Positions 1 through 11,205 of a DNA stretch of 64,000 bases are shown here, piece after piece (position 1 is the stretch's first letter; each line of letters opens with the position of its first letter). A program made the position numbers and the translations under genes. The DNA comes from Diplolepis rosae (Eukaryota; Arthropoda; Insecta; Hymenoptera; Diplolepididae), in the NCBI GenBank assembly GCA_030998225.1, contig JAPYXD010000262.1:372001-436000 (forward strand), read 5' to 3'. The notes beneath the pieces are model-generated. The model searched no databases. It was not told the origin of the DNA and saw only the letters and a program-made list of their open reading frames with translations.

Positions 1-227
1 GTAATTACCACATGGACCGACCGTGGCTCTTCTTTATCACTTGTTACCAAGTGTCGAGCCGATTTATCGATGTGAGGTAGCGCATTAGTTTACCTCCGTA
101 GAACAGTTACCCGGTCCAGGTAGTAATTACCATAAGGCTAAATTTAAAGAGTATTTAGTACTTATTTACGCTTGTGTATTACGTATTGCTCATATGCAGG
201 GGCACTAATTAAAATTTAAAAAATTTA
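1..227. other. Unassigned sequence before gypsy remnant
   Basis: I see no reading frame or repeat I can name here. It precedes the RNase H fragment of a gypsy element, so it may be degraded internal sequence of that element or a later insertion. Confidence 0.3.
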
Positions 228-1705
228 ATGTTACCGGGATGTAACAGTTACGAGTTGGAAGTGCTCGCTGTTATAGAGGCTGTTAAAAAATTTCGTGTCT
301 ATCTACATGGAATGAAATTCAAAATAGTCACCGACTGTGCCGCATTTAGCCAGACGATGAAAAAAAGGGAAATCTCAGCTAAAACATGGCGATGGGCAGA
401 AATGTTGGAGAATTCGATTATACTATTGAGCATCGATCAGGCGCCCGTATGAAACATGCCGATGTCCTAAGCCGAAGCGCCGTGATGAACATTATCCAAG
501 ACGATTTATTCACCAGAATCAGGAAGGCACAAACCGACGATCCTGAAATCCAGTCTATTATTAACGCACTAAAAGATCAGCCACAAGCTGATTATCAGCT
601 ACGAGGAGGTTTATTATTCAAGTACACGAATGAATCTGAATTACTAGTGGTGCCGAAATTTATGCAGGACGAAATAATCCAGATGACTCATCGGAAAGGA
701 CATCTTTCAGCAAAGAGAACAGAAGAACTGATAAAAGCAGCATATTATATTCCTGAGCTCAATCCCAAAGTCGTGAGATTTATCGCCAACTGCTTGGAAT
801 GCATCCTCGCCAACAAGAAAGGTGGCAAGCAGGAGGGGTATCTTCACCCCTTACCTAAGCCGGATGTTCCGTTACATACTTACCACGTTGATCATCTCGG
901 TCCATTAGAATCAACGAGCAAAAAGTATAATCACATTTTTGCTGTGATTGACGCGTACACAAAATTTGTTTGGCTCTATCCTACTAAATCCACTGCATCG
1001 CGTGAAGTAATCACAAAACTCGATCTGCAAGGGCGTACGTTTGGAAATCCGGCCCAGATCGTTACGGACAGAGGAACTGCTTTTACCTCCCAAGAATTCG
1101 AGAGTTACTGCAAAGAGGAAAGTATCAAGCATATCTTAGTGACAACAGGTCTCCCTAGAGCTAACGGACAGGTAGAGAGGATAAATCGGACAATTATACC
1201 AATTTTGACAAAACTATCCATGCAGGATCCTACGAAATGGTATCTACACGTAGATCGACTGCAGCAGACATTAAACTCCACCTATCAGCGAAGTATCAAT
1301 ACCTCTCCACTCGAATTACTTACTGGAGTAAAGATGAGGACTAAGCAAGATTTATTACTAAAAGAGGTAGTTGAAGAGATGTTGATAAGAGAATTTATCA
1401 AGGGTCGCGACGAGCTCCGAGAAAAAGCAAAGCAACAGATTATTAAAACACAAGAAGAAAATCGAAGAACTTATAATCTTAGGCGCCGCGAACCAAATAA
1501 ATATAAATTAAAAGATATTGTGGCGATAAAGCGGACACAAATGGGTCCAGGTCGGAAACTGCGAGCGAAATATTTAGGTCCTTATCAGATCGAGAAAGTA
1601 AAATATAATGACACCTACGATGTGAAACGAGTTGTACCAGGAGACGGCCCAATGTTTACTAGTACCTGCGCGGAATACATGAAACCGTGGGTGTCTATGA
1701 AATGA
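228..1705 (+). pseudogene. Ty3/gypsy pol, RNase H C-terminus plus integrase
   Basis: This is the 3' part of a Ty3/gypsy polyprotein. The first frame (228-452) holds an RNase H stretch with YELEVLAVIEAVKKFRVYL and KIVTDC. The frame changes near 386-420, where the RNase H end (EFDYTIEHRSGARMKHADVLSR) continues one base off, so a single indel is likely. The rest (to 1705) is integrase: an HHCC zinc finger (MTHRKGH ... CLECILANK), then a DDE core with D in YHVDHLGPL, D in IVTDRGTAF and E in GLPRANGQVERINRTI. A C-terminal region with KRTQMGPGRKLRAKYLGPYQI resembles the GPY/F module. Protease and RT are absent from the window. An LTR follows directly. Confidence 0.88.
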
Positions 1706-1740
1706 TCATTCGGGACGAATGATCATCCAGGATGGCGGAG

Positions 1741-2014
1741 TGTAGGAAAATTTAGACTTTAAGGTAGTTTTAATATTTGTCTTCTCGATAGCCTCAGGGT
1801 TCTATTCACAACCATTCGGTCCTGATATAATTGCGCATGCGTCTTTAAAGAAGAAGAAGGAAGGGGACGAGGCTCTCCCCGGATGGTGTGACGAAAGAGA
1901 CGGCATTCTATAATTCTCTTTGTAACCGGCCAGGACATTGTTTTGACCTTAAATAAATTCAGTTTTAATTTGAATAACTGTGTCTTTTATTTAGAAGCTT
2001 CAGCAAATCCTACA
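1741..2014 (+). repeat. 3' LTR of the gypsy element
   Basis: The LTR is bounded by TGTAGGA at 1741 and TCCTACA ending at 2014, a perfect 7-bp terminal inverted repeat. A purine-rich tract (AGGATGGCGGAG, 1729-1740) abuts its left edge as a polypurine tract should. AATAAA lies at about 1951. The 274-bp length is short but normal for gypsy LTRs. The 5' LTR lies outside the window, so identity between LTRs cannot be measured. Confidence 0.75.
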
Positions 2015-2628
2015 CATATGTATCGAAAATGCGATGCATAACTATGATTTTGGCTTTTTATACTAAAATCATTATTATAATTATAATTATTTTTCTATTT
2101 AATTATTATAAATCATCGCCCACCTCCTTTTAACAACATTATTTTGTTTAATGTTGCAGAATATATACTACTGAACAGTAGTAAGTACTTTTTCGTATCA
2201 GTCAGTTGTGAGACAGATGTTTGTGAAACACATATACTTATATAAAATTCAATACTGGTGTTTCATTTCACTGACTGATACGAAATAGTCCTTACTGTAT
2301 AATAGTATAATAAAAAATTGAATATATTAATACATACACTAAATTATTTATAAGAAAAATAATTATTTGTCTTATATTTTTCTAATCAAATTATATATTT
2401 CAAACTGTGTTCGAAGTAGCCCGTGTGGAAATCGCCTGGTTTCTTTCCGGCTCCACACTTGGGCCAGGCTTGGCCTGGCCCTAGGTTGTATTTCTCAATG
2501 GCGCGACCTCGAACCAGGCTCGAGAGGTAGCGAAAAAGTTTCTAAAATTTACAAACGCCATCTACCATAAATAATTACAATTATTCTGTTTGCATTATAT
2601 ACATTATTCAACATTTATTTCTTTGTGA
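2015..2628. repeat. Intergenic AT-rich stretch with two miniature repeat-like pieces
   Basis: A hairpin has arms at about 2181-2207 and 2268-2295 (shared core TTTCGTATCAGTCAGT and its complement), with AT-rich flanks, looking like a small MITE. A GC-richer island at 2421-2550 begins with CCCGTGTGGAA and has several CCAGGC/GCCTGG motifs. The same word pair recurs in opposite orientation at 15060-15235. No gene is seen; the short reading frame at 2367-2570 is not supported by anything. Confidence 0.4.
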
Positions 2629-3500
2629 GTGATGATTGTACATGTAGATGATGATGCAGACGACGAGGAAGAAGCAGAACCTGACGACATAATAGTTAAT
2701 GAATCCGCAATTTTAAATCAATATCTCCCAAGTGAAAATGGAGATTCCATTGTCGATGAGTCTGAAAGTACTACTAACTCTTCTGTTAATAATTCTATAG
2801 GAGATAATAGATTGGAGGAGAATGAGGATTCAGGTAACAACATAAATATTTTTACTGACAAAATTTCATTTAAAAATTAAATATTTGTAAGAGGTGTTAG
2901 AAAAAATTAAAATTCGGAAGATGAAAGTTTTTGCGAATGCTCCAGATGTATTTAGTAAATAAAAATGCGGAGAGTGAGGAATCGCGTTTTGCAAATCTCT
3001 AGATTTTCAATAAAATTTATATAATGTACCCAAAACATATTGCATGGTGGAAACTTGGAGTTGATTTTCTGATTGTTTTGAAGAATCACATGACTCGATT
3101 CGAAGCTATAAAAATTAATCGACTGGATCGAGTTTCTATCTTTTTTACTAATTGAAATTGAAATTGAATATAATTTTATTTTAATTTATTGATTATAAAT
3201 TAAATTTTTTTTTGTTTCTGAAGAATCAAACGAAGCAAGCGATTCTAACGATGGACTTGATGATGGGGTGATACAAGTCTATGACGAAGAGCCAGATGAA
3301 GTTAAGGAACTCCGAAATGGGCAGTCACGCGGGGTCAAGAACACGCAGATCTAGATAAATTAATGAAAATTTTGAGATACAGACTTCTTCCACAATTGCC
3401 TAAAACAGGCAAGACCTTCTTAGGTACATCGTCAGCTACTTACGAGATAAAAGATATGCTAGATGCAGATGGATCCGTTGGAGAATTCACGTATTTTAGT
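2629..3500 (+). pseudogene. CACTA-like transposase, N-terminal exons
   Basis: Two exon-like pieces. The first (2629-2853) is a very acidic leader (DDDADDEEEAEPDD) ending at a GTAACA donor. The second starts after an AG near 3219 and carries a WAVTRG...LDKLMKILRYRLLPQLPKT segment followed by TFLGTSSATYEI and GEFTYF. This matches the N-terminal layout I know from insect CACTA-like (EnSpm/Transposase_21-like) proteins, also seen decayed at 22.9-25.4 kb. A frameshift near 3320 separates the acidic part from the WAV motif. The exon is cut at 3501 by a minus-strand non-LTR insertion and does not clearly resume. The middle domain at 11435-11902 could come from the same element, split by the intervening insertions. 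Confidence 0.5.
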
Positions 3501-3501
3501 A

Positions 3502-3762
3502 TTTTTTTTTTTTTTTTTTTTTTTTGGTGAGGAGGAAAAATGGCAAAATCTTTTATAGACGTTGTACAGGACTCTCCTAGGACGGGTCTAGGCATACCTG
3601 TTAAAACCAAAAAACCCCCTCTCTCGAACCAATACACCACCCGCGGAACCGCCTTTCGGCTTTAAACTTCACGGGTGGTTGGTTCCATTAAAGTCGCGTA
3701 CGACTCTTCCGTCATCCGTTCGCCCGGAACTTCCACCCGCGGCCACACGCCCAATAGGATAA
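3502..3762 (-). mobile_element. 5'-truncated R1-like non-LTR copy
   Basis: Starting with a T run (3502-3525) and GGTGAGGAGG, this is the reverse complement of the last ~260 bases of the element at 4.3-10.2 kb, with very few differences. It contains only 3' UTR, so it is a dead-on-arrival copy from target-primed reverse transcription. It landed in a CACTA-like exon. An exact target duplication is not clear (TATTTTAGTATT against ATTTTATAATTT is imperfect). Confidence 0.9.
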
Positions 3763-4120
3763 ATTTTATAATTTCACTAATTCAGGTGAAACAGGAATGT
3801 GGGTACTTCCAGGTAAAGTTTTTTATAAACCCGATATATATAAGCCGTTTCCAATTGGGAATTTGCATGCAAAAAAATTATGCAATTTTATAAATGCAAT
3901 CTAAAGTTTATATTAAATAAAAAATAATTACAATAACGTTTTCTTTTTACTCATTAATTGTGGATTTGCGAAGGATTCAATGATAATGAGCGTTTGAAAC
4001 GGACCGCTTTGGCGGTCAAGCGTCTCTGACGTCAAACCGTTGTATTTTCGTATCGGCAACATGCAAACCAAGTGCACGTGAAGCTCTCAACAATAAATAA
4101 ACTGGTTTATTTAGTTAAAA
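3763..4120 (+). other. Unassigned sequence with possible exon remnant
   Basis: After the truncated copy a short stretch (about 3785-3900) can be read as GETGMWVLPGKVF, which I do not recognise. From 3960 there is a region with a CACGTG E-box-like word near 4075. No feature can be supported. Confidence 0.25.
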
Positions 4121-4264
4121 ATGCCTCCTAAGATGGATAGTGGCTTCGTAAAAGCAGACTCGGGAAGTCTTCCAAAAATTTCTATGTTTATGGTGTTGGA
4201 ATATTTTACATCTAACCCTAAATATGCCGCACCAGAAATCCGTGGTGTCAAAGCCACTTTGTAA
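4121..4264 (+). CDS. Short 47-residue ORF of unknown role
   Basis: The ATG follows a TTAGTTAAAA context; the frame reads MPPKMDSGFVKADSGSLPKI, then a segment ending PEIRGVKATL and TAA. The SLPKISMFMV ... PEIRGVKA pattern recalls the N-terminus of SWIM-finger/YqaJ-like proteins found in insect mobile or viral-derived genes, but this is memory-based. Nothing downstream continues it because the non-LTR element begins shortly after. It may be a first exon or a truncated remnant. Confidence 0.3.
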   Translation: MPPKMDSGFVKADSGSLPKISMFMVLEYFTSNPKYAAPEIRGVKATL

Positions 4265-4319
4265 CTAAAAGTTACAAATTATAATTATTCTACTCTGTCA
4301 ATTCAAATAAAAGAAAAAA

Positions 4320-5495
4320 CTACTAATTGATGATAATGAAAAATCACTCATGTGATTATGATGAGAAAGGAGGAGGGGGCACACAGACAACAACATGACA
4401 CAACACATTACAGCGACACTAAACACAACACACCTAACAACTGAGAGAGCGTTCTGTGGGCGGGTAGGGTCTCGCCGAGGTGAACGCATGAGTCCAAGCA
4501 CGGAGCAGACGCGTCCTGCAGCCCACCAACGGTAGTAGACGCAAGGACTCTGCCAGCAGTAGGGCTGTTGCCGTCAGGATGGCTGCCAAGGGAGCCCTAT
4601 AGACGGGCTTTTCCCTAGTGATGGGCCTGCCGGGCGCACGTGCCACGACGGTTGTTCTGCGACTTTCAGGCGCGTGAGGACGCGGTGTGGAGCGAAAGCA
4701 TCAGGGGACCTTGAACAGGTCTCTTGATGCCGAATGAACGTACACGGAGTGAATGCGGGGGGCCCCTTAATCGGGGTATCGCCCCAAATGCGTATGCGGC
4801 GATGACGCTGAACTTCCCGCGTGCGCTCTTGCGGTCACACCACAATCACATGCACGACACCGACACCCACACACACACACCAGAATAAATGGGACGCTGA
4901 GTGAATGAGGCTGCGGCCGGCGCCTGGTGGATATTCCCGATAGACTAGCCAAGGGAGGTGTAGTAGCCTCTCGACCAGGGTAGGACGCGATGTCAGTACC
5001 TCACCTCTGTGGAAGTAATATGGGTAACCGTAAGTCCCTCCGGTGTTCGACCGCGAAGGGCAAAGATCCCGTGAAACCACATGTTAATCTGGGAAAACCG
5101 CTCACGTTCCTACTGTCTGGAGCCAATGTCGGGGTTGAAATCATGGACGTCCGGGCGCAGGAATGAAGGATTACCTGGTCAGTATTTCCTTATATCCGAC
5201 GCTGCGTAGGATAAATCGCACACCGTCTAGCCTGAAGTCCGGGTCAGGTGTCAGGGCGGACTCGGCACCGCTCGGTCGATAGGGGTGACGTTAAACCTTT
5301 AGCATCATTATGGCGCGGGCCTATCCCGTAACCTTTTACTAGTTTCATCTAATGTGCCGATAGGATCGACCATCCGATAAGCTGCTTCTCGGTTTCGGCG
5401 CACATAACTAGGGATCCATATAGGCGGGGATAGTAGCCCTACCGCGGTAGGGCTCCCATGATGGGCGAACCGTCTTAAGACACGACAGTTTTAAT
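4320..5495 (+). other. 5' UTR of the non-LTR element
   Basis: This GC-rich leader has no long plus-strand frame. Such leaders usually carry the internal promoter of the element. A CA-rich tract (CACCCACACACACACAC near 4865-4880) lies within it. The exact 5' end cannot be set without another full copy. Confidence 0.5.
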
Positions 5496-6821
5496 ATGAA
5501 TGTTTTAAAAAATAAAGGAGGTGAAGAGGTGAGGGCGTCAGACACGCCCTCACACACTTCTCCAGGGGCTGAGGGATGGAAAGACGTCCTTCAGCTCCTG
5601 AAGGAGCAAAGCACAAAGATGGAAAAGTTGGCCAGGGCTCTCAGTGTCATCCAGCAGGGTATGCTGAGAAATAACCCTGGCCACGTAAAGGACAGTGTTA
5701 ACGAGGCATCAGAGGTGTTGAGCGGAATGCTCAACACCCACAAATGTCTTGTAGAAAGCGGGATGGAAATCCAGAAGAAGCTGGAATCCCACCCCGCCTC
5801 AAAAAAGATGGGTATCTTCCGGAGACTGCGCTCTGCGTCTCTGGGAGATACCCCCAAGAAGCTGACAAAGGGGGAGAAGAGGGTTGCTCCTTCTCCCCCC
5901 GAAGATCGGCTTCCCAAGAAAGGGAAGGGCGGCATATCGCCGTCCTATGCTGCGGCCACCAGAGGCCAGACCCCGAAAAAGGATGGGGAATGGCAGCTGG
6001 TGGAGAAGAAGAAGAAAAAAAAAGAGAAGAAGAAGAAAGAGGTTCCTGTGCCCTCTGCGCAGGAACACAAAAAAAAGGGAAAGTTGCCGAGGCGCTCCCC
6101 GGCCGCGAGGTCGGGCGACGCCATCAAGGTGTCGGCGAAGGACGGCCAGTCCTACGCCGACATCTTGAGGGAAATGAAGGCGAAGGTCGACCCCCAGAAG
6201 GCAGGACTTGAGGTCCTGTCTATCCGGAGGACCAGGAAGGAAGAAGTCCTTTTGGTCCTCAAAAAGGGGGGAGACGTTTCGGCCTTCCGAAAGGAGCTCG
6301 ACCTGGCGGTCGGGGAAAGGGCGCAAATTTCAGCCCTGGTCTCGACGAGGTCCCTCGAAATTAGGGACCTCGACGAGACCGTTGAAAAAGAAGAGGTTGT
6401 GTCTGTCCTCTGCTTGGCATTGGGCAGACCAGCTTTTGAGGGGTCCTGCAGGCTCTTCACCCGCTTTGGTGGGGTGAAGACTGCAGTGATCCGGCTAGCT
6501 GAGGCAGACGCCGCGCGTCTGCATCAGCTAGGTAAGTTGAGGATCGGGTGGGTAGAGTGCCGCATTCGCGAGCACCTGGAAGTCGCCCGCTGCTTCAGGT
6601 GCCTTGGGTACGGCCACGGGTCCCGGGGCTGCAGCAACCCCGACAGGAAAAACGCCTGTTGGAGGTGCGGCGCCACGGGACACTTGGCCGGGACCTGTAA
6701 GGCGCCACCAAGGTGCCTATCATGCGCAGACAGGGGCGACAAAGATCTCGCCCATGTGTCGGGGAGCGGCTCCTGCCCGGTCTTCCGGGAAGAGCTTCGG
6801 AGGTTGAGAGGCAGGAATTGA
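5496..6821 (+). CDS. Non-LTR ORF1, Gag-like nucleic-acid chaperone
   Basis: This 441-residue protein is thought to coat the element RNA and accompany it to the target. The N-terminal third is charged and likely coiled (residues ~25-100). A very basic lysine tract follows (KKKKKKEKKKKE, ~residues 170-182). The C-terminal ~90 residues hold three zinc knuckles: CFRCLGYGHGSRGC, CWRCGATGHLAGTC and CLSCADRG...H...C. This is the usual R1/I/Jockey ORF1 plan and length. The frame is open from end to end, so ORF1 is intact here. ORF2 overlaps its 3' end in another frame, as is common in this clade. The start ATG at 5496 is the first in frame after the leader. Confidence 0.88.
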   Translation: MNVLKNKGGEEVRASDTPSHTSPGAEGWKDVLQLLKEQSTKMEKLARALSVIQQGMLRNNPGHVKDSVNEASEVLSGMLNTHKCLVESGMEIQKKLESHPASKKMGIFRRLRSASLGDTPKKLTKGEKRVAPSPPEDRLPKKGKGGISPSYAAATRGQTPKKDGEWQLVEKKKKKKEKKKKEVPVPSAQEHKKKGKLPRRSPAARSGDAIKVSAKDGQSYADILREMKAKVDPQKAGLEVLSIRRTRKEEVLLVLKKGGDVSAFRKELDLAVGERAQISALVSTRSLEIRDLDETVEKEEVVSVLCLALGRPAFEGSCRLFTRFGGVKTAVIRLAEADAARLHQLGKLRIGWVECRIREHLEVARCFRCLGYGHGSRGCSNPDRKNACWRCGATGHLAGTCKAPPRCLSCADRGDKDLAHVSGSGSCPVFREELRRLRGRN

Positions 6822-9800
6822 AGTTCCTGCAGCTCAACCTCGGAAGGGGGAAGGATGCCCAGGACCTCCTGATGCAGACTGCCAGGGAGAGGGGGGCTGA
6901 TGTGCTGCTCATTAGTGAGCAGTACAAGTGGTCCGATAACTCTGCTTGGTATCAGGATGCATCAAGGAGGGCCGGCATCCTTGTTTGTAACCCTGATTTG
7001 GGCGTCGGGGACTTCCTGGAGACCGACGCGGGGTTCGTCTGGGTGGAGGTGGCGGGTGTGCGTGTGTACAGCTGCTACTTCTCCCCCGGCGATCCCTTCG
7101 ATGTCTTTGAGACCCAGATCCTCCTCCTTGAGGAAAGCCTCCGTGAGGCCATCGGGCGATCCCTCATAGGGGGGGACTTCAACAGTAAGTCGCCCGAGTG
7201 GGGTGAAGCCCGCCTAGATAGGAGGGGAATCTTGGTTGGCGAGATGGTCGCTGGGAACGAACTGATCGTCTTGAATCAGGGCGGGGAATTTACGTTCAGA
7301 CGAGGAGCGGGGGGGTCAATAATTGATCTCACAATTGCCGCACCTCGCCTCGCTTCAAGGATAAGCGACTGGTCGGTCCTCGAGGTAATAACCTTGAGTG
7401 ACCACCGGTGCATCGAATTCACACTAGAACAACGGTGTCAGGCGGTGGATAAGGGTAGGGGCGGCGAAGGAAGGAGCCCCTCCTGGAACACGAGACGACT
7501 CAGCAGGGAAAGACTTCGCAAACATCTCGAAAAAACCAGGCTCATCGATGAGCTTGGTTGGGTCTGCCCTGCTGGGTCGTTTGAAGCTGCTGTGCGCTCG
7601 GTGAGGCAGAAGGTGGTCGCGGCTTGCGACTACTCGATGCCTCGCCGTGAGCGCAGGCAAGCCAAGGGTTCGATGTACTGGTGGAACGACCAGTTGGCAG
7701 CCCTACGTCGAGAATGCCTCGCAGCGCGGCGAAAATTCACCCGTTCAAAGGGGGATGCTACGCTGCACGAGGCATGGAAAAGGGCAAAAACAGCTTTGAG
7801 GCGAGGCATAAAGAAAAGCCGACTTCAATGCTGGAAAGACTTGATCGGTGAGGTCGAGAAGGACCCATGGGGTCTCGCCTTCAAAATAGTCACCAAGAGA
7901 TTGGTGGCTAGAAGAAAGACCCCGGGCCTGGATAATCCCGATCGAGTCCAGTACATTGTGTGTAGCTTGTTTCCACACGTGGAGCCGTTCCAAAGACAGG
8001 ACCGAAGTTCCTGCGTGGTCCGGCGCGAAGAACTGTTCACTCTCGAAGAACTAAAGAGAGCGGGTGGAAGGCTTAAGGCAAATACAGCGCCGGGTATCGA
8101 CGGGGTGCCGAACGAGATCCTCAAAGAGGTGATCGGGGCGTACCCAGAGATCCTCCTAGAAGCCTTTAACTCCTGTCTTCAGGAGGGGAGGTTCTTCGCA
8201 GATTGGAAGAAGCAGAGGTTGGTCCTGCTGAGGAAGGGCAACAAACCTCTAGGGGTTGCCTCGTCGTATAGACCAATATGCCTATTGGATACAATGGGGA
8301 AGCTTCTGGAGGAGTTGATTCTACAACGGCTTCAGGCTCTCTTGGTCGGGGAGAACGGGCTCTCGGAAAACCAGTTCGGATTCAGGAAAGGCAGGTCCAC
8401 TGTGGACGCCATCCAAGCTGTGGTTAACATCGCCACAAATGCAAGAAAAGGAACTGGTAAGCGTAAGGGATTCTGTGCGTTGATTAGCATTGACATACGC
8501 AATGCGTTCAATACCGCGAGATGGAACATCTGCATCGAGGCGATGGTGCGGAAGAAGGTTCCAGACTACCTGTTGCGAATGATAGATGACTATCTGAGCG
8601 ACATATATATGAGGGCGACAAATGGTCTCTCAAGGAGGAGATGACATGTGGCGCCCCTCAAGGGTCGCGGGTGGGTCCACTCGTTTGGAACGTCATGTAC
8701 GACGATTTCCTGCGCATGGACCTGCCTGCTGGAACGAGCATCGTCGGCTTCGCGGATGACGCACTTGTCGTGTGCGCCGCTGACGACGTCGGAATCCTAG
8801 AGCTGAGGATCAATGAAAGTCTGTGGCGAGCGAAGCGCTGGTTGGATGGCAGAGGTCTTAAAATGGCCCCTGAGAAAACCGAGGCTTTGCTCGTTACGGA
8901 CAGGAGATCCTTCGAATACCCGAGGATCGTTCTCGGAGAGCATGAAGTCGAGTGGAAAACAAGCATTAAGTACCTGGGGGTGCAGCTGGATCGTAGGCTT
9001 AGCTTTGGCGAACACCTAAAGATCGCAGCCACCAAAGCCATCCAATGTGGAGCAAACTTGGCCCGGCTTATGCCAAACATTGGTGGACCCAGGGAAGCGA
9101 AAAGAAGATTGGTGGCGAGCGTGGTCCATTCGAAGCTGCTTTATGCAGCTCCGGTCTGGGCCAATGCCTTGCAAAACCATGCTATTCAGAAGAAGCTGTT
9201 CTCGGCGCAGAGACTTGTCGCGCTGAGAATAGTTTCGGCATATAGAACTATCTCGACGAGCGCTGTGCTGGTCCTGGCGAGCGTCCCGCCAATAGATTTA
9301 TTGGCGGAGGAAAGGCAGGAAACCTTTCAGCTTCGCAAGGAGCTTACCTGCGCCGACCTGCAGGAAATCGCTCGCGCGAAGGAGGCCATCCGCAAGGATG
9401 GAAGGCGCAGACTCGTCGAGAAATGGCAGATGAGATGGCATGGTGAGCAGACAGGGAGATGGACCTACCGCCTGATCCCGGAGCTCGCCACCTGGCTGAA
9501 CAGAAAGCACGGGGAAGTCGGCTTTTACTTGGCACAAGCGCTTTCGGGCCATGGCTGTTTTAACGCGTACCTGAGGCGCTTTAAGAAGAGAGACGAGGAG
9601 ACGTGTTGCTACTGCGATTCCCCGGTGGATAACGCAGAGCACGCACTCTTCGTCTGCGCAAAATGGGGTGTGGCTAGGGGGGTCCTCGGTCAGGCGGTGG
9701 GTTCCGAACTTACTCCTGACACGATGGTCCCCCTCATGCTCCAGTCTGAGCGGTTCTGGACGCTCATCGAGTCATTCGTCACACTTGTGATGAAGACGAG

Positions 9801-9846
9801 AGAACTTGATGGGCGTCGGGAGCGAAACAACGGGGAGGGCCAGTAG
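6713..9846 (+). pseudogene. Non-LTR ORF2, endonuclease-reverse transcriptase with frameshift
   Basis: ORF2 nicks target DNA and reverse transcribes the element RNA. The endonuclease spans residues ~35-240: LQLNLGRGKDAQ, an E in LLISEQY, GGDFNSKSPEWG and a terminal LSDHRCIEF. The RT follows, with APGIDGVPNEIL, YRPICLLD, NQFGFRKGRSTVDA, SIDIRNAFNTA, APQGSRVGP and the catalytic FADD in VGFADDALVV. A C-terminal finger CCYCDSPVDNAEHALFVC closes the protein. The frame breaks once, between 8595 and 8640, just after an ATATAT run (8604-8609) in a region where EGDKWSLKEEMTCGAPQGS fits the family better; a 2-base slip there is likely. All catalytic motifs are present, so the copy looks young. Confidence 0.87.
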
Positions 9847-10221
9847 AAATCGCATCGGGGCCTGCACCCGCGGTCCTTCGTCTCGGGTAGACTTGACTGT
9901 CCGCGTCGTTCGGGGGAGGAATCTGTTTGTTTCTCCCCTGGGTGGCGCGGCTGGTCGGTTATCCTAGTGGGCGTGTGGCCGCGGGTGGAAGTTCCGAGCG
10001 AACGGATGACGGAAGAGTCGTACGCGACTTTAATGGAACCAACCACCCGTGAAGTTTAAAGCCGAAAGGCGGTTCCGCGGGTGGTGTATTGGTTCGAGAG
10101 AGGGGGTTTTCTGGTTTTAACAGGTATGCCTAGACCCGTCCTATGAGAGTCCTGTACAACGTCTATAAAAGATTTTGCCATTTTTCCTCCTCACCAAAAA
10201 AAAAAAAAAAAAAAAAAAAAA

Positions 10222-10439
10222 TATTATTAGTAAAATGTATGATATAAATATAAATTAATTCGTTTCAATGATTTATAAATAATTAATTATTCGTCATTAT
10301 AAATATTAGTTCATTTGTTTCTTAATTTAATTAGTTCTAATGACATGAATTATTTGTTAACTGCTTGAATTTTTAATATTTAAATAGTATAATATCCAAT
10401 AAAGTTTCATTGAGAGAGTGATAGTCGTTAAGTTTACCA
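10222..10439. other. AT-rich spacer
   Basis: Downstream flank of the non-LTR element; nothing recognisable. Confidence 0.3.
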
Positions 10440-11205
10440 TTATAATGATAAAATTTCCAAAATTGCTCTTTTCCGGTTGAGTTTAACAAAAGCAGGTCGA
10501 GGAGTTGGAGTTTCCTTATTACTACGATGTTTTTGGCAATCGAAAAAATGCGGAAAAACACCTTTTTTAATCTGTATTTGTTTCCCCGTTAAAGAGTACT
10601 TTACGTAATTTTCCACATCCTCTTTTAACTGAAATAATTCACTCACGTAATTATTATTACATAATTTATAAATTAATTTAACCGCATTATTATTGTAAAA
10701 TTTTTTCGAAGCTACAACGTGAAAACTCTTTATTGAAAATTTTGAAAACAGTAATAACAGCAAGTTCTATGTTTAACATTCTTAATTTGTATCACATAAA
10801 TTTATGATCATGATTTTCTCTATAAAACCTGCTCCTTAGACGTAAAGTAATAACTTTTTAAATCATATTATTATTTACACATCGACAAATTGAGGTTAGA
10901 TTTTTTTACTGCTATAATTATAAATATAAATAAATCTATATCTTTTTTCAATTACAGTTTATTTACAGATAACATAATATTATGAACAAAAGAAGAAAGT
11001 ATACTTACGTCAAAATGATCTTGACAGCAAAACATGTTACTATTTCCTGGCATATCTAGCCGTTGTGCACTTTCAAACCATTTATTTCGCACAATCGGAT
11101 TTACCGGAATCGGAAAAAAAGTTTTATCGGGTGTGTTGATTATCGAATTATGACACTCATCGACAAAACACCATTTATAAGCCGTTTTTTCGACATTTTA
11201 TACAA
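10440..11205 (-). CDS. THAP-type zinc finger gene, first two exons
   Basis: A THAP finger (C2CH, DNA binding) is encoded across two minus-strand exons. Exon one (about 11205 down to 11009) gives WCFVDECHN...DKTFFPIPV, then VRNKWFESAQR and CCQDHF, and ends at a GTAAGT donor. Exon two starts at 10628 after TTATTTCAG and gives LKEDVENYVKYSL and KKGVFPHFFDCQ, the THAP C-terminal part in which a proline near FP is conserved. Spacing of C-x4-C, W, C and HF agrees with the family. The likely start ATG at the head of exon one is in another frame, next to an A run, so a one-base slip is possible. After THAP the frame runs on to 10440 without a recognised domain. It may be a host gene or the N-terminus of a THAP-carrying transposon protein. 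Confidence 0.65.

Larger units (their letters stand above)
4320..10221 (+). mobile_element. R1-clade non-LTR retrotransposon, near full length
   Basis: The element runs from an uncertain 5' point (base composition jumps to GC-rich by about 4440) through a ~1 kb 5' UTR, ORF1 (5496-6821), ORF2 (6713-9846) and a 3' UTR ending in TTTTTCCTCCTCACC plus an A run (10198-10221). The clade is inferred from three CCHC knuckles in ORF1, an APE-type endonuclease at the start of ORF2, and a CCHC-like motif after the RT (CCYCDSPVDNAEHALFVC), as in R1-type elements. R1 itself sits in 28S rDNA, but the flanks here are not rDNA. Two truncated daughters occur in this window (3502-3762 and 37896-39000), showing the family has been mobile here. 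The target duplication is unresolved. Confidence 0.85.

Noticed and set aside
3440..3640. Minus-strand frame over the T run
   Set aside because: Falls in 3' UTR of a truncated non-LTR copy with a poly-lysine artefact.
5591..6742. Several reading frames on the minus strand and in other frames across ORF1
   Set aside because: Shadows of the GC-rich ORF1; none shows domain resemblance.
8658..9642. Minus-strand frames across ORF2
   Set aside because: Shadow frames of the RT gene; no independent features.
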